From Rhizoclosmatium globosum (Eukaryota; Chytridiomycota; Chytridiomycetes; Chytridiales; Chytriomycetaceae), in the NCBI GenBank assembly GCA_002104985.1, contig MCGO01000328.1, positions 1 through 32,695 of the forward strand: 32,695 nucleotides of DNA, written 5' to 3'. Below are positions 20,608 through 32,695 of the stretch, one piece after another. Positions within the stretch are counted from its first letter, which is position 1, and each line of letters opens with the position of its first letter. The position numbers were made by a program, and so were the translations under genes. The notes beneath the pieces are model-generated. The model had not been told where the DNA came from and ran no database searches. It was given only the letters and a program-made list of their open reading frames with translations.

Positions 20608-21690
20608 ATGCCTCTGTCTCGTCTTTCTAGCAACGCTGTCCTCGTCCGTCTCCTCCAAGTTCTGCATTCACAACGGACCTCATCCCCGGATACATCTGCA
20701 ACCTCGTGACCTCGCCACGCTCCCAACCTCTCTCGGTGCCGTCATCCTTCCAGTAGAACGCTTCAACCAAAATTCAGGATACACCAACTCTCCAACGCGA
20801 TCGATATGCGGCAACTCTGCACCGTACCATCACTCCTGCGTCACTACTGCACCATCGATTCAATGTCATTGTAAAGATCTTGTGGTGAGCATTTGATGGG
20901 CTTATTGTATGGATCCAGACAACGTTGTCAAGAATCCGCAACGGATTGGGACGTTCAAGAAGGCGGGTTGAATATGTTGAAGTATCCGTAAGGGTGTGGA
21001 CGATGTGCATTCAAAGCGTTGGATGTGATGCTGTTGTGAAATGAATCTGGAGCAATTTATGGAGTCCGTGATCCTGTGTCGATGAAGAAGGTTGAATGCA
21101 GTAGCAGTGGTATGTAGGGTCTTTGGAAGATCTGGGGAACAAGTCTTCTTCGAAGGAATATAGTGGTACCAAGTCTGGCGAAAGATCTCAAAAAGAATGT
21201 ATGGTTCTGTAGTCGTACGTGGGTTGTGTCACTGCAAGGAATGGAAGTTTGCCATTCCGTGAAGCTGTCGGGTGGTGGGTCTTGTGGAACGACACTGGTG
21301 AATTCAAAGCCTGTCCTGTCATCCAGGTCAAGTTCCGGAGGCGGTGTGTTGCAACGTTCCAGCGATTACTACCGCGTAACGCTGTCTATGCTGCCTCTAG
21401 CATGTTGGTGCTGCTTTACCGGTTTCAGCTACTCCCATGGCCAGTCTCAGGCCGTTATTCACAGGTTACTGCGCAATCTCCAACATCCAGTACGGAGTCG
21501 TAATGAACACCTGCTGCAGCTCTTGCCCCTTCAGCAACGACTCCAAGACCTCAACACAACACCAGCGGCAGGAGTGCCAGTTGTGCCCGTCCGAATGTCG
21601 CTCAAAATCGGTGCAAAGGGCTTGGCATCACCTGCAATAAGATTTCAAAGTACTTTTATGATTGTGCTGGTACCATTGCTTTAAAACTGG
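20608..21690 (+). pseudogene. Possible degraded or frameshifted secreted Cys-bearing ORF, unknown
   Basis: A start-like ATG at 20608 follows a gtaaaag context. Coding-looking pieces occur in different frames: a stretch with LIPGYIC, then VERFNQNSGYTNSP followed by Cys residues up to QCHCKDLV (about 20750-20880), then CVTARNGSLPF and WNDTGEFKACP (about 21220-21320), and finally Cys-rich segments near 21500-21640. No frame is open throughout and no family is recognised. It may be a frameshifted secreted-protein gene similar in state to the transporter, or simply chance ORFs. Confidence 0.3.
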
Positions 21691-21877
21691 ATACTTCATT
21701 ATCGCTTCTCAGCTTTGCATATTAAACAAAGATATCAATCATTTCAATTGTGTTTTGGCAAAGATAAGAACTTGTGTTAATGAGGGTTAGCGAATCGGCT
21801 GAGTGCCCCTGTTCCGATATCTTGTTGCTCCAACAATTCTCAAGTGTTTTTCGTTGCTGCTTGCAGTGTTTCTTGCA

Positions 21878-21897
21878 TTGAACTTGAACTTGAACTT
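21878..21897. repeat. Short TTGAAC tandem repeat
   Basis: About three and a half copies of ttgaac between genes. No function is apparent. Confidence 0.7.
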
Positions 21898-22003
21898 GCA
21901 CTGAAGAAGGGGCGGAAGAATGAGGTTTCAGTCCCTGACACTGCTTTCTGATACCCAATCTCAAAAACACGTTTCTGAAAAAATCGTCACTGATACCGCA
22001 ACG

Positions 22004-22009
22004 TATAAA
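22004..22009 (+). promoter_or_regulatory. TATA-like element before UGP1
   Basis: TATAAA ends 17 bases before the start ATG at 22027. The position is close for a TATA box, so transcription would start very near the ATG; it may be incidental. Confidence 0.3.
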
Positions 22010-22026
22010 TTAGGGCAGAAACACCA

Positions 22027-23911
<1,885 letters not shown>

Positions 23912-24178
23912 ACCCCTTTACTTCTTAAAAAAAAACATTTGTACCATTTTTCTTTGTTTTATGTTTCTCTTTAGTTTATGTCGGAGGAGGAGAGGATGTT
24001 GATTGTTTCGTTCCCATTCGGGCTCTTTGTAAAACCCAGTAAAAGCAATTCGAAATTATGTTTAGGTCTTCTGCCTGATTAGTAACTGAGAAATGAGGAC
24101 AAATTTGGAGTAGCTCGTTTATCTCAAATAAAATGAAGAAAGAAGGAATCTAAAACATAAACAGAATTACACCAGTCT
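23912..24178. other. Convergent 3' intergenic region
   Basis: Spacer between the ends of UGP1 and the CLU-like gene. An A9 run lies at about 23929. No gene is seen. Confidence 0.5.
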
Positions 24179-27100
24179 TCACGCCGCCAAGCCTACAGTA
24201 TCGTTTTCGGCAAGAGAAATAGCAATGGCGAGTTCGTCTAAAGCCGTTCCATCATCATCCTCAATCCTCGCCAAAATATCATCTAGATAAATCGATGGAC
24301 TTATAGCTGCCATCTTTCTCACAACTTCTCGCGCAAGCTCTGGATCAAACGGCAGTGCGGCCGGATTAGCAAATTCAGACCACGAAGCTTAACAGGTCCC
24401 ACAGATGCATCGCCCATTCGAATTGTGCGGATCACTTCTCGGTGACGTGGCGATTCAACAAGAGCCAATTTCAATGTAACAATCTTTTTGGTCAGCTTGT
24501 GCAGAATAGACTTTGGAAGTTGAGGCAGTGGCGAGAAGGGAGGGACAACGGCAGGCCCAACCAGTGGAATCACAGCTGTATTCGCGCCAGAGTCCATATT
24601 CTTGTGACTGCGCGACGTTTTCGCTGATACGTAGGAGTCAATTGATACAGTGCTAGCCCTGCTCGACATGATGCTTGCGCCACTACCCTTCACACCTCCT
24701 CCACCATTCGCGTTCTTCAAGAACCGGAACACTTTCTCAAAGCAGTTGATAGCATCTCGGTAAGCAGATTTGATGTTCGGCGTCAACACATTTGTCGTAT
24801 TCGCGGCACCTTCAAATGGTTTCAGCAGGAGGTTTGCGGTGTGTAAGTTTGCCGCGACACTGCGAGGATCCATTTGTCCACGGGCTGTTTCCCACATCTT
24901 ACGGGCCTTTTGTGCGTGGCTGATGGCTCCATCGGAATCACCGCGAAGGTCGAGAGCTGAGGCAATGTGACTGTGACTTGAGCAACGTGAGTAGTTGGGG
25001 CGTTGAGACTACGGTAGATTTGAAGTGCTTCGTTTAGACGAGATAAGGCTTCATCGGTTTGCTGCAAGTACAGAGATAGAATACCGGCCTAGCAGGGTGT
25101 GTTGCATAGATGAGTTCACTATCACTAACCTTTGTAAGATAAGCCGCCGTACAAACGTGTCCCTTCCCGAAACTAATGGCAATATCCAAACTAATATTAT
25201 GAAACTCCAGAGCATCCGCATATTTCCACATCGCAAATAAACAGCGCTCATTCGATCATGCAACCCCATTCCTAACGGATGCGAGAGACCCCAGTTCCAT
25301 TTAACAGCGCTAACACCAAGTCTATAAACAGCCAAAATGCCATTGAAATCATAGTTGACAGTCTCTTTCGAGCCACATCCACTCATGTTGAGGTTGTATC
25401 TGTCCGATCCCGAAGGAACGAGCTGAGCTCCCATTGCTTCAACAAGTTGAGCACGAGCAATTGCGGAGACAGCTGAGGTATTCTTTCCTGTTGTCGCGCT
25501 GATTGCAGCAATGGCATATCGCTTTGCTTCTTCTGGTCGTTCTGTGGCGTTGTAGTGAGCCGCGACGGTGGTGAGGTAAAACGCTGTCATATTGTTTTGC
25601 TGTAATTTAGACTTGGTCCCATGCTTCTGAAGTGGCGGGTCAGGGTATAAGCGAGTCGCTCGTCTTCACTGAGCTGACAGATAGCCTGTGGTGGCTGATT
25701 CGGTTGCTGTTGCTGTTGTTCGCACTGATTTTAGTGGACAAGTGCTTCAATCCGGTTGGGTGTTTGCGGCGAGGAAAGAATGAAACAAGTCGGGAACGAG
25801 GACATGGATTTGGTAAAGCGAAGTTATAATCCGAATTCTCCTCGAAAATCACTCCACACTAAGATTAACGTTGTTAGTTTTAACCAATAATAAGCGTTAT
25901 TCACTCACATGAAATTGCATTGCCGCAAACAACGCTGGTCGATGCAAGGCATGAAAGTGCCTTTCGTCGATTTCATAATCGTACTTGTAGTATACCTCAG
26001 GCTTCAATCTTTCATCAAAGAACTATTGAATGATGAGTTTCATTTGCAACCAATCCAAGATTCTCACCTTCTTTGCTTTGTCACTGGTTCCAAGCACCAT
26101 TGAAAACATGTTTGCCGTCCAATTCTTTGTTTCTTCTTCGATTTGCGTTGCACCCACAGAACGAAAATGAATCATGAGTTGTCTCAAACTGTGACAAACA
26201 GAGACTTGAAAGAACGAGCCACCATTTCGATGCACATCATGTCCTTAATGTAAGGAATGTGCGAAAGCTGAGCAATCATACCTACGTCACCATAATCAGT
26301 ATTCGCCTTGGTTAACAGAAATGCATACCCAAGTATCGAATATTTACACCCCACTTATGCAGTTCAACTCCAATCTGCCCCGATTCTAGTGGTCTCATTT
26401 CCAGTTCATCCAAATTCTTTACAACCTGGAATCCATTGCTCTCGAAGGTAACGACTCGCCCTAACTGCTTCCGAGTCATTCAAATCACGCTCCTTTCGGC
26501 CGCATCCAGACGCGTTCGTGAATGCATCTGAACTTATTGTGGAGAATAATTTTGAGGAACTCAGGTCTCAATCGCTGAGATTTGTTGGGAGGTATCGAAG
26601 ACGCTGAAGTGAATGGAGTTGGGACCCCTGAGGAAACAGTTGGATGAGTTTGCGTTCTAGATGGGCTCCGATTTGGACTTGAAGTTGTGCTCGACATTGG
26701 AAGACTGTAATCTATCGGCATAATTTCAAAGAGGTTGACCGCATATTTGCGGTGGAGCTCGCTATCATTGTGGACCTTCAACAGATTCTTAGTATAGTCT
26801 GATTTATAATTGCCTTTCTCACCTGAACGGTCCAACTCAAGTGAGCGTTAACCCGTCGGTCATCACCAATCTGGACTCCATGGGGCTTCAAGTTCAATTC
26901 CTTCCCAACCAAACTCAGTCTGCTCAGCGCTGATTCTTCGCATTTGAGTGGATTGATTTTCAAATCGTAGGTAGGAGTTGTCTAGAAAATGAATCAGCAC
27001 GAATTCGTCAGACGAAATGCGGGTCCTACTCGTTCATCAATCCCCATATCCGCATACGCAACAACTCTGAATCCTTTGTAATCAATTAAAACCATAAGTG

Positions 27101-27558
27101 CTGTGTTGATATCCACTCCCGCATCGTGGGCGGCGCGGTTAAACGCGTCGATGCAACGAAGCTCGCTTGATGTCCTGCACATGGCTACCTCGACCTCTCC
27201 TGTGTTGCAACTAAAACAATGTTACTCTTCAGCCGAAGTGGTGTTATCAAATCACCATCGTAGTCGCAAGCGAAATGTAAAATCATCCGTCGACAAACAT
27301 TGCGCCAGGTGCGCTGTTGGGCCCTTCACTTCCATTTTGCCCCTTTTTCATCAATGGGCCTTGGAGATGGTGCTCGTCAACCATGCGAATGGCGTGTTGG
27401 ACTGCGGCCTCCTCAAACGCGCCAATCACTTCGAGAAGTTGAATGTCTGAAAAGCATGACAATTGTGAGAATTAAAGGAGCCGAAGAGTCATTTACCTTT
27501 TTGCATGACGGCTTCTGGGTTGTTCGGTTTCTGGCTTAGGATCTTCTGTATCTGTCAT
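24179..27558 (-). CDS. CLU-family protein with C-terminal TPR region (several frame changes)
   Basis: CLU-like pieces appear in order on the minus strand: DAFNRAAHDAGVDIN and VLIDYKGFRVVAYAD (27170-27030), GKELNLKPHGVQ (about 26910), NLFEIMPIDYSLP and RLRPEFLK (26740-26550), then HKWGVNIRYLGM (about 26350) and CIEMVARSFKSLF (about 26230). These match the CLU pattern of LNLKPH, a MPP-like strand, LRPEF and a GINxRYLG motif. TPR-like repeats follow (HPLGMGLHDRMSAVYL; ISLDIAISFGKGHVCTAAYL; DEALSRLNEALQIYRSL), with a Ser-rich insert and an acidic end. The stop is at 24181-24179. CLU1 relatives bind mRNAs for mitochondrial proteins and position mitochondria. The usual N-terminal CLU_N part is missing, and frame changes occur near 24370, 25000, 26190 and 27340. 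The ATG at 27558 may be internal: see the PH gene just upstream. Confidence 0.75.
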
Positions 27559-27591
27559 TCCACTTTTCTACTATTCTTTCATTTTAGTATA

Positions 27592-28721
27592 TCAATGCTC
27601 AGAGGGGGTTGAGGTGTTACCATTAATGTACGTTCCAACAGAAGAGGTTCGCTCCAGTTGGATATGCATTGGAGCTGGATTCAGTCGTAAGCGACGAGGT
27701 GATATAAACAATGTGATACCTTTACGTCGTCTGTTAAAGTCGTCTCTAATAATGAAGCGATAGTTAGTATCTGGCGGCTGAATTAAATCTTGCTCCACCT
27801 GCTGACGGATGGAACCAAATTAGACCCCATAGCCAATAGTTCCTGTTGCGTGAGAACAGGTTCCGAGCAGAATGACTAAATCAAGAGCGTGTAAATAGAA
27901 ACGCGAAAACATGAATCAAAACGACAAACCAAAGTCTCAAACGTCGACGAGGAATAACTCTTCCCGTCTTCACCGCCACCATCAATCATCAGCGATCCCA
28001 CACTAGATACAACCGATACTGCATCATCTTCACATCATCGTTTTGATACACTGACGCAGTTCTGCTCTTCCTTCCACCAACATTAGGAACACTCTGACTA
28101 GTATGGATGAAGCCCTGGTTTGGCTTCTGGATTTGCACATGGGACTGATGGTTGAAGCCACGCGGATTCTTTGAAATATTTTGGCGGTTGTTGAGAAACG
28201 GGGCGAGGGCGGCCAGCCACTCGTCACTGTCGCTCTTTGTCTGTGCCGCAAAATAGAACTGGGAAAACAATGAGTGGTATTAAAACTTAGGGTTTAGAAT
28301 AAGAGAGAACAAGCACCTTTCGCTGCTTCGCGTACACGACAAATGGCACGAATCCTTTACGTCCAAATCCAGCTGCTCCAGCTGCCACGGCGACCCCCTC
28401 CCGCTTTACTGGAACCATCTCCATGGCCGCGTCTTTCAGCTCAATCACATACTTTGGTGGCTTCGACTGATCGCACTGGTCAAACACTTTGACGGTTGTT
28501 TGGTGTGGTGAAAATGAGGTGCTGAGCACAAGGAATTTCAGCTTCCATTGCGCGAACACTCCACTGCCAGCTTTCTTTAACATCCATCCATGCTTGAGTA
28601 TGATTTCTTTTGGGTGGAGCTATTGGCCAGCGTGTTGTGGTGGGTCTGCGTCGATAGCATTCTGGTTGAAAAACTGACAATTCCAACCGACAAGCAACAT
28701 CAACGAGTCAATTATTTCCAT
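27592..28721 (-). CDS. PH-domain protein, probably the N-terminal part of the CLU-like gene
   Basis: From the ATG at 28721 the frame reads through about 33 codons to an in-frame TAG (28622-28620), then continues open into a PH domain: EIILKHGWMLKKAGSG, FAQWKLKFLVLS, YVIELKDAAMEMV, VPFVVYAKQRK, a 58-nt intron (28316-28259), and FYFAAQTKSDSDEWLAALAP with the conserved PH Trp. A basic Gln/Asn-rich part follows. A further exon at about 27798-27592 reads QDLIQPPDTNYRFIIRD and ends at a TGA only 33 bases before the CLU-like ATG. A 69-nt GT-AG intron containing TACTAA would skip that stop and join both frames. PH domains bind phosphoinositides or proteins at membranes. The true start is unresolved because of the TAG. 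Confidence 0.7.
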
Positions 28722-28882
28722 ATTTAACTATTAATCATATGATGGCATTAATTGAGAACGAGCATAGCCGATCCGACCCACTGACCCAGGAATTTTCGTC
28801 ACTCATCCATTGTCCCATTGTTCTTGTTCTCCATTGTTAATCGACTCAAACTCCCTTGGCCCCACGTAAAAACCTTGCAAAA

Positions 28883-29886
28883 ATGTCCAACACGACTTCT
28901 CAAGACTTGATCGATGTCCTTGGCCTTCCTTTAAACTTCTTTCTTCTCAGAATGATTCTCAATATGTGTCTGCACGCGTTTTGTCTCTCAATAGCCAAGA
29001 CAATCAAAAGCTCATATACAATTAGAAGCAAGGAATTTGTTTCTTAACTGAATAGTGTGCACCTTCAATGTCGCGGCAATGATTAACGCCATATTTGCGT
29101 TCATCTTGACAGCCGTTCCTCTCAAGACCCCAACGAGCTGTTTCACAGTCAACTTTCTGCAAAATATCACACTTCATATTACGATGGTTATTTTTGGTGG
29201 GATACAATCGACGTTTTGACACCGCTAAACTTTTACCATTAGATTACTTGATTCTATTCAAATCCTACATTGCAACACGAAAGAGCCGCGCTTTCGCGAT
29301 ACTGGCTGTATTAGCTTCCATTAACCGATTAGTATGGACTATCGCGGACCTATTCTGGTCAGAAGGAAATTTTGAGAACGAGACGTGCTCTTTACACCAA
29401 AATGCACTCTCCGGAACCCAATACGCCGTTGCAGATATTATTATCGATGTAGTTGGCACGCTTGGTGCAATGTATGCCTTTTTCGCATCGAACGCTCACA
29501 TGTTACCTCTCGGTGGAATCTTGTATCATATTATGAAAGAAAATGGTTAGATTAAACTTCAATGAATAATTTAACTCATTATTTGATTAGTTTTCCGTAC
29601 TGTCCTTGTATTGGCTGTCAATTGCGTGTTGATCTATGTTAACAGTATGAGCTCCACAATGGACGAGAATATCAACTATATTGCTTCGTTGTGCGGCGCA
29701 ATCATCATCTATTTTCTCATGAAGTTAGAGCTTTATTGTGAGTACTCAACAGACGAGTTTTTTAAATTGAAAATGAAATTAGGGAAGGAAACTCGTGACA
29801 AAGAACCAAGTGGTCCATCATCCAAGAGCGCAAAGAAAAGCACTTTATCAAGTAATATGAGTGCTGCTGGTATTCAAGTTAAGTAA
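28883..29886 (+). pseudogene. 7-TM protein gene, first tandem copy (broken)
   Basis: Paralogue of the gene at 30104-31177 with the same four-exon plan: 28883-29196, 29243-29545, 29591-29737 and 29783-29886. Exon 1 shares MSNTTSQDLI and the first membrane segment, but loses frame near 29010-29030 and has TGA at 29049-29051 where the other copy has the Trp codon of NLFLNW. Exons 2-4 are fully open (DYLILFKSYIATRKS; WTIADLFWSEGNFENETCSL; GTQYAVADIIIDVVGTLGAM). The last intron is 45 nt and open in frame, so it could be retained. A nonsense change plus a frameshift suggests real decay, though consensus error is possible. It shares a divergent 161-bp promoter region with the PH gene. Confidence 0.75.
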
Positions 29887-30103
29887 AATGTCTTGACTGA
29901 AGTTGAGACCAAACAAACTGCCTAATACTTTATGTCAATTTTATCTCATCTATTCAATACCAAAGCATTGCCCTTCTATTAAACTATTCATTAACATTAC
30001 TACAAGTCAAACCAAACCAAGAATTCAGTCTCGCTTTCATATTCTGATTGTTTTTAGATCTCTCCATTGTCAATCGACCCAAATCGTCAAATAATACAAA
30101 AAA
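29887..30103. promoter_or_regulatory. Spacer and promoter of the second 7-TM gene
   Basis: The last 45 bases before the ATG (ctccattgtcaatcgaccca and the following A-rich leader) resemble the region before the first copy (ctccattgttaatcgactca), so the tandem duplication included the proximal promoter. Confidence 0.5.
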
Positions 30104-31177
30104 ATGTCCAACACGACTTCTCAAGACTTGATCAATGTCCTCGGTCCACCCCTAAACTTCCTCCTGCTCGGCGTGATTCTCCACATGTGCTTTCACGCGT
30201 TTTGCCTCTCAATGGCAAACATAATCAGCAAACTCGTTTTCAAGACAGAAACGGGAAATCTGTTTCTCAACTGGATAGTATGCGCCTTCAACGTTTCAGC
30301 AATCGTAAATGCTATATTCGCGTTCATATTGACTGCAGTTCCTCTAACGACGCAAAAGAGTTGTTTCATCGTCAACTTTTTGCAAAACATTACGTATCAT
30401 CTTACACTTATTATTTTCGGTAGGGAATATATCATCAGTGATTGCTCATAGATGAACTGATTTTAAACTATGTTGTTCTGAATTAGATTACTTGATTCTT
30501 TTCAAATCATACATTGCGACTCGTAAAAGCAGTGTCTTTGCGATAATAGCTGGACTAGCTTCCCTAAATCGATTGATATGGACTATAGCGGATCTTTTCT
30601 GGTCTGAAGGAAGTTTCGAAGATGAAACATGTTCCTTGCTTCAAAACGCTCTTTCAGGGACACAATACGCTGTTGCTGATATCATAATTGATGCTATTGG
30701 CACTCTTGGGGCAATGCACGCATTTTTTGCTGCGAATGCTCATTTGTTACCTTTGGAAGGAATCTTTTACCATGTCATGAAAGAAAACGGTGAGTATTGT
30801 GTTAAGTTTTGAGTACACTGACTTCTTTCGCGGAAAGTCTTTCGAACCGTTCTTGTTTTGGCTGTCAACTGTGTTTTGATCTTCATCAACAGCATGAGCT
30901 CCAGTATGAACGAGAATATTAATTATATAGCCTCGCTATGCGGAGGCATCATCATCTATTTTTTAATGAATTTGGAGCTTTACTGTGAGTGCTGGATTAA
31001 TCCATTTCAAAATAGTATCTTTAAACATAGAAATTAGGGAAGGAATCTCGCAACAGGGAAGCAAGCAGCCCTTCGTTGAGTGGAAAACACAGCAATTTTG
31101 TGAACAATGTGAGCAATACTAATGCTCGGGTTAAGAGTAATCTCTTGACTGAGGTTCAGGACAAGAGTACTATATGA
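30104..31177 (+). CDS. Putative 7-transmembrane protein, second tandem copy (intact)
   Basis: Four exons: 30104-30419, 30487-30789, 30838-30984 and 31038-31177, 301 residues, no lesion. About seven hydrophobic segments: FLLLGVILHMCFHAFCLSMA; LNWIVCAFNVSAIVNAIFAF; a third around YHLTLIIFGDYLILF; FAIIAGLASLNRLIWTIADL; VADIIIDAIGTLGAMHAFFA; FRTVLVLAVNCVLIFINSM; and YIASLCGGIIIYFLMNLELY. The N-terminus is short and the C-terminal tail of about 45 residues is polar, a topology like a receptor. I recognise no GPCR-class motif (no DRY or NPxxY), so the function is open. About 64 % of the residues appear shared with the first copy in the exons I compared by eye. It converges on the RNase H2B gene, 61 bases apart. 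Confidence 0.85.
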
Positions 31178-31229
31178 AGTAGATATTTTAATCAATTTAA
31201 TATTCTCAACAAAGTCCGATTTTGAGATA

Positions 31230-31235
31230 AATAAA
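31230..31235 (+). terminator. Polyadenylation signal AATAAA of the second 7-TM gene
   Basis: AATAAA lies 52 bases after the stop codon (31175-31177) and only four bases from the end of the convergent RNase H2B coding region, so the two 3' UTRs must overlap. Confidence 0.4.
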
Positions 31236-31238
31236 AGT

Positions 31239-32552
31239 TCACTTCTTTCCAAAGAACGAAGTCAGTGGCGCCATCCCCTTTGTTGACACGGGTTTCTTTG
31301 TTGAAGCTTTTGGAGCAGCTTTCCCAGTTGGCTGAAATATCCGATCAGCGTCGCACTCATAAAAACACGATCTAATCACCTTCTTTCCAGTGTCTGGTTT
31401 TTTAGCAGGCGCGGGGAGCAATCCGAGGGTCCGCATACACCGCTTTGGATAAATTGGTCGCGTTTAATGCAGCCTTGGTTAACATACTGTTAAGTCTTCA
31501 AGTGCGCGTCAGCATTCATTATATTCAAAATCTCGGGAGACATACCCCATCGCTTCCTTCAATACGTCAGGCCATTTTCCAACAGGGAGAACCTCACAAA
31601 TAATTTTGTGCACCATCGTCTTTCGATGCTCTGTAATTTAATCAGTACTAAATACGCCAAGACGCTTCACTGGAACGTAAAAAGTACCTTGCTTCTCCTC
31701 AGCGGATAAGCTATCTTCCCATTGCCCATTCACTTTCAGCAGAGAATATGATTCGTATTTTGCTAACAGCTTATTGGCTTTCTCAAGGAGCCATGCTTTC
31801 GTTTTGTCGTCATTCAATCGATAGAATGTCATTCCCTTCACAGTGGCTAAATATTCGGACAAGGTTGGTCTTTGAATTTCAAGAACTACTTCACGCACCG
31901 TCGACATCACAAATCAAACGCAGTTTCTCCTCGATCCCTTCCAGTTCTGCAAGTTGAGATAGAAGCGGATAATTGTCTGAGTGAAGGATATTCTCAAGCT
32001 GCTCAAAACGACGGGCCGGGGCTTCGTTTTCTCCTCGATTCCTTTTTGATGGCGGCATTTCGTCGTCGTTTGTTGAGGCAGGAGACTGAAGCAAGGGAAG
32101 AAAGAGGAACAGTGGATCGAATGGAGTCATCATCAAAAACGACCCATCTTGAGCCAGATTTAGTTTGCTGCCAACTCTGAATCCATGGTGTACAACGTAC
32201 CTTGCAGCACATTGTCGCCCACGAAGCAAGAGCGTTTGTCTGGACAGTTTGTTAATCATCAGTTGAAGAACATTGTGAAGCAAGATACCGTCTGCGTGCC
32301 GCGTCACTTGTAACAGCGCCTTCTTGGACAACGCAAAGTACACGCCTTCTCCTGACGAAACACGTGTTTGTTTGTTTGTTTGTTTGGCACTTGAGCATTA
32401 AGGTAATGCAAACCTGTCCGAGGATGTGGCAACGTCACGAGCGATGTCAGGCTGCCCTCTTCAACAACGCCCGTCGTTGCACAATGAACTATTGCGAGTG
32501 TCGTGCCGGTTTTGTACTCGTCTGGTGTCGTTTGGTTGGAAGGTCCGAGCAT
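31239..32552 (-). CDS. RNH202: Ribonuclease H2 subunit B
   Basis: Non-catalytic subunit of RNase H2, which removes ribonucleotides and RNA-DNA hybrids in the nucleus. Eight exons: 32552-32414, 32351-32289, 32239-32201, 32147-31899, 31846-31688, 31630-31546, 31495-31380 and 31331-31239, about 313 residues, close to the human protein. Family signs: GEGVYFALSKKALLQV, then SCFVGDNVLQ joined by splicing to DGSFLMMTPFDPLFLFLP (the hallmark TPxDPLF), FYRLNDDKTKAWLLEKANKL, and a Lys-rich tail ending APLTSFFGKK, a PIP-box-like end that would contact PCNA. Introns are 48-62 nt. One extra base in a G4 run (31413-31416) breaks the frame before the tail. The first intron has a GTTTGC donor and a (CAAA)n repeat. 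Confidence 0.93.
32365..32386. repeat. (CAAA)n microsatellite in first intron of the RNase H2B gene
   Basis: Five tandem caaa units (on the minus strand) in the intron 32413-32352. Confidence 0.85.
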
Positions 32553-32695
32553 TGGAACCAAGAAACTCTCTCAAGAAACTCTGAATAATCTAAAATACAT
32601 TTAAAGGAATTCAAGAGATACGTTTCTTTCTTGGTTAACCTGATCCCCTGCGTTTGTCTTTGAGGATTAAAGCTCTGGCTTGCATGCAGATCAAC
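32553..32695. other. Upstream flank of the RNase H2B gene
   Basis: AT-rich, presumably the promoter side of the gene. No other feature is seen before the window ends. Confidence 0.4.

Noticed and set aside
29049..29051. TGA read as Trp (alternative genetic code)
   Set aside because: TGA serves as an ordinary stop in several intact genes of the window (cNMP gene, membrane protein, second 7-TM gene, RNase H2B) and the same copy also has a frame change.

Overview
The window reads as nuclear DNA of a fungus, probably a zoosporic (chytrid-type) one. Genes are split by many short GT-AG introns of about 45-65 nt. The recognisable housekeeping genes are of fungal/opisthokont type: UTP-glucose-1-phosphate uridylyltransferase, the B subunit of RNase H2, a CLU-family protein and an M14 carboxypeptidase. 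There are also secreted PAN/Apple-like proteins and a 7-TM gene pair that I do not recognise. The chytrid placement is inference from gene content and intron style; nothing in the window proves it.

Positions 1-9165 form one near-perfect inverted repeat (palindrome) with its centre near 4583. Each arm (about 4.57 kb) carries the same gene for a secreted, probably GPI-anchored surface protein with two tandem PAN-like modules, Ser/Thr-rich stretches and a Gly-Asn repeat. The copies lie on the minus strand in the left arm (644-3483) and on the plus strand in the right arm (5685-8523). The arms differ mainly by scattered one-base indels, mostly in homopolymers, and the outer end of the left arm is exactly base 1 of the window. 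This pattern fits a fold-back (chimeric read) artefact at a contig end better than a biological palindrome, although a real inverted duplication is not excluded.

From 9166 rightwards the sequence is single copy. In order: a 1,073-residue cyclic-nucleotide-binding-domain protein (minus, five clean exons); a divergent type II membrane protein (plus); a small secreted PAN-like protein (minus, one frameshift); an M14 carboxypeptidase (minus, six exons, one frameshift); a badly frameshifted MFS sugar transporter (plus); a gene-poor stretch with a degraded cysteine-bearing ORF; UGP1 (plus, four exons, three one-base deletions); a CLU/TPR protein and a PH-domain protein, which are probably one gene (minus); a tandem pair of 7-TM genes (plus, the first broken, the second intact); and RNase H2 subunit B (minus, eight exons, C-terminal PIP-box-like end).

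The frame-disrupting lesions are nearly all one-base indels, and single-base changes restore family-conserved motifs even in UGP1. Most are therefore likely consensus errors of a long-read assembly. The first 7-TM gene is the best candidate for real decay, because it has an in-frame TGA in place of a TGG as well as a frame change.
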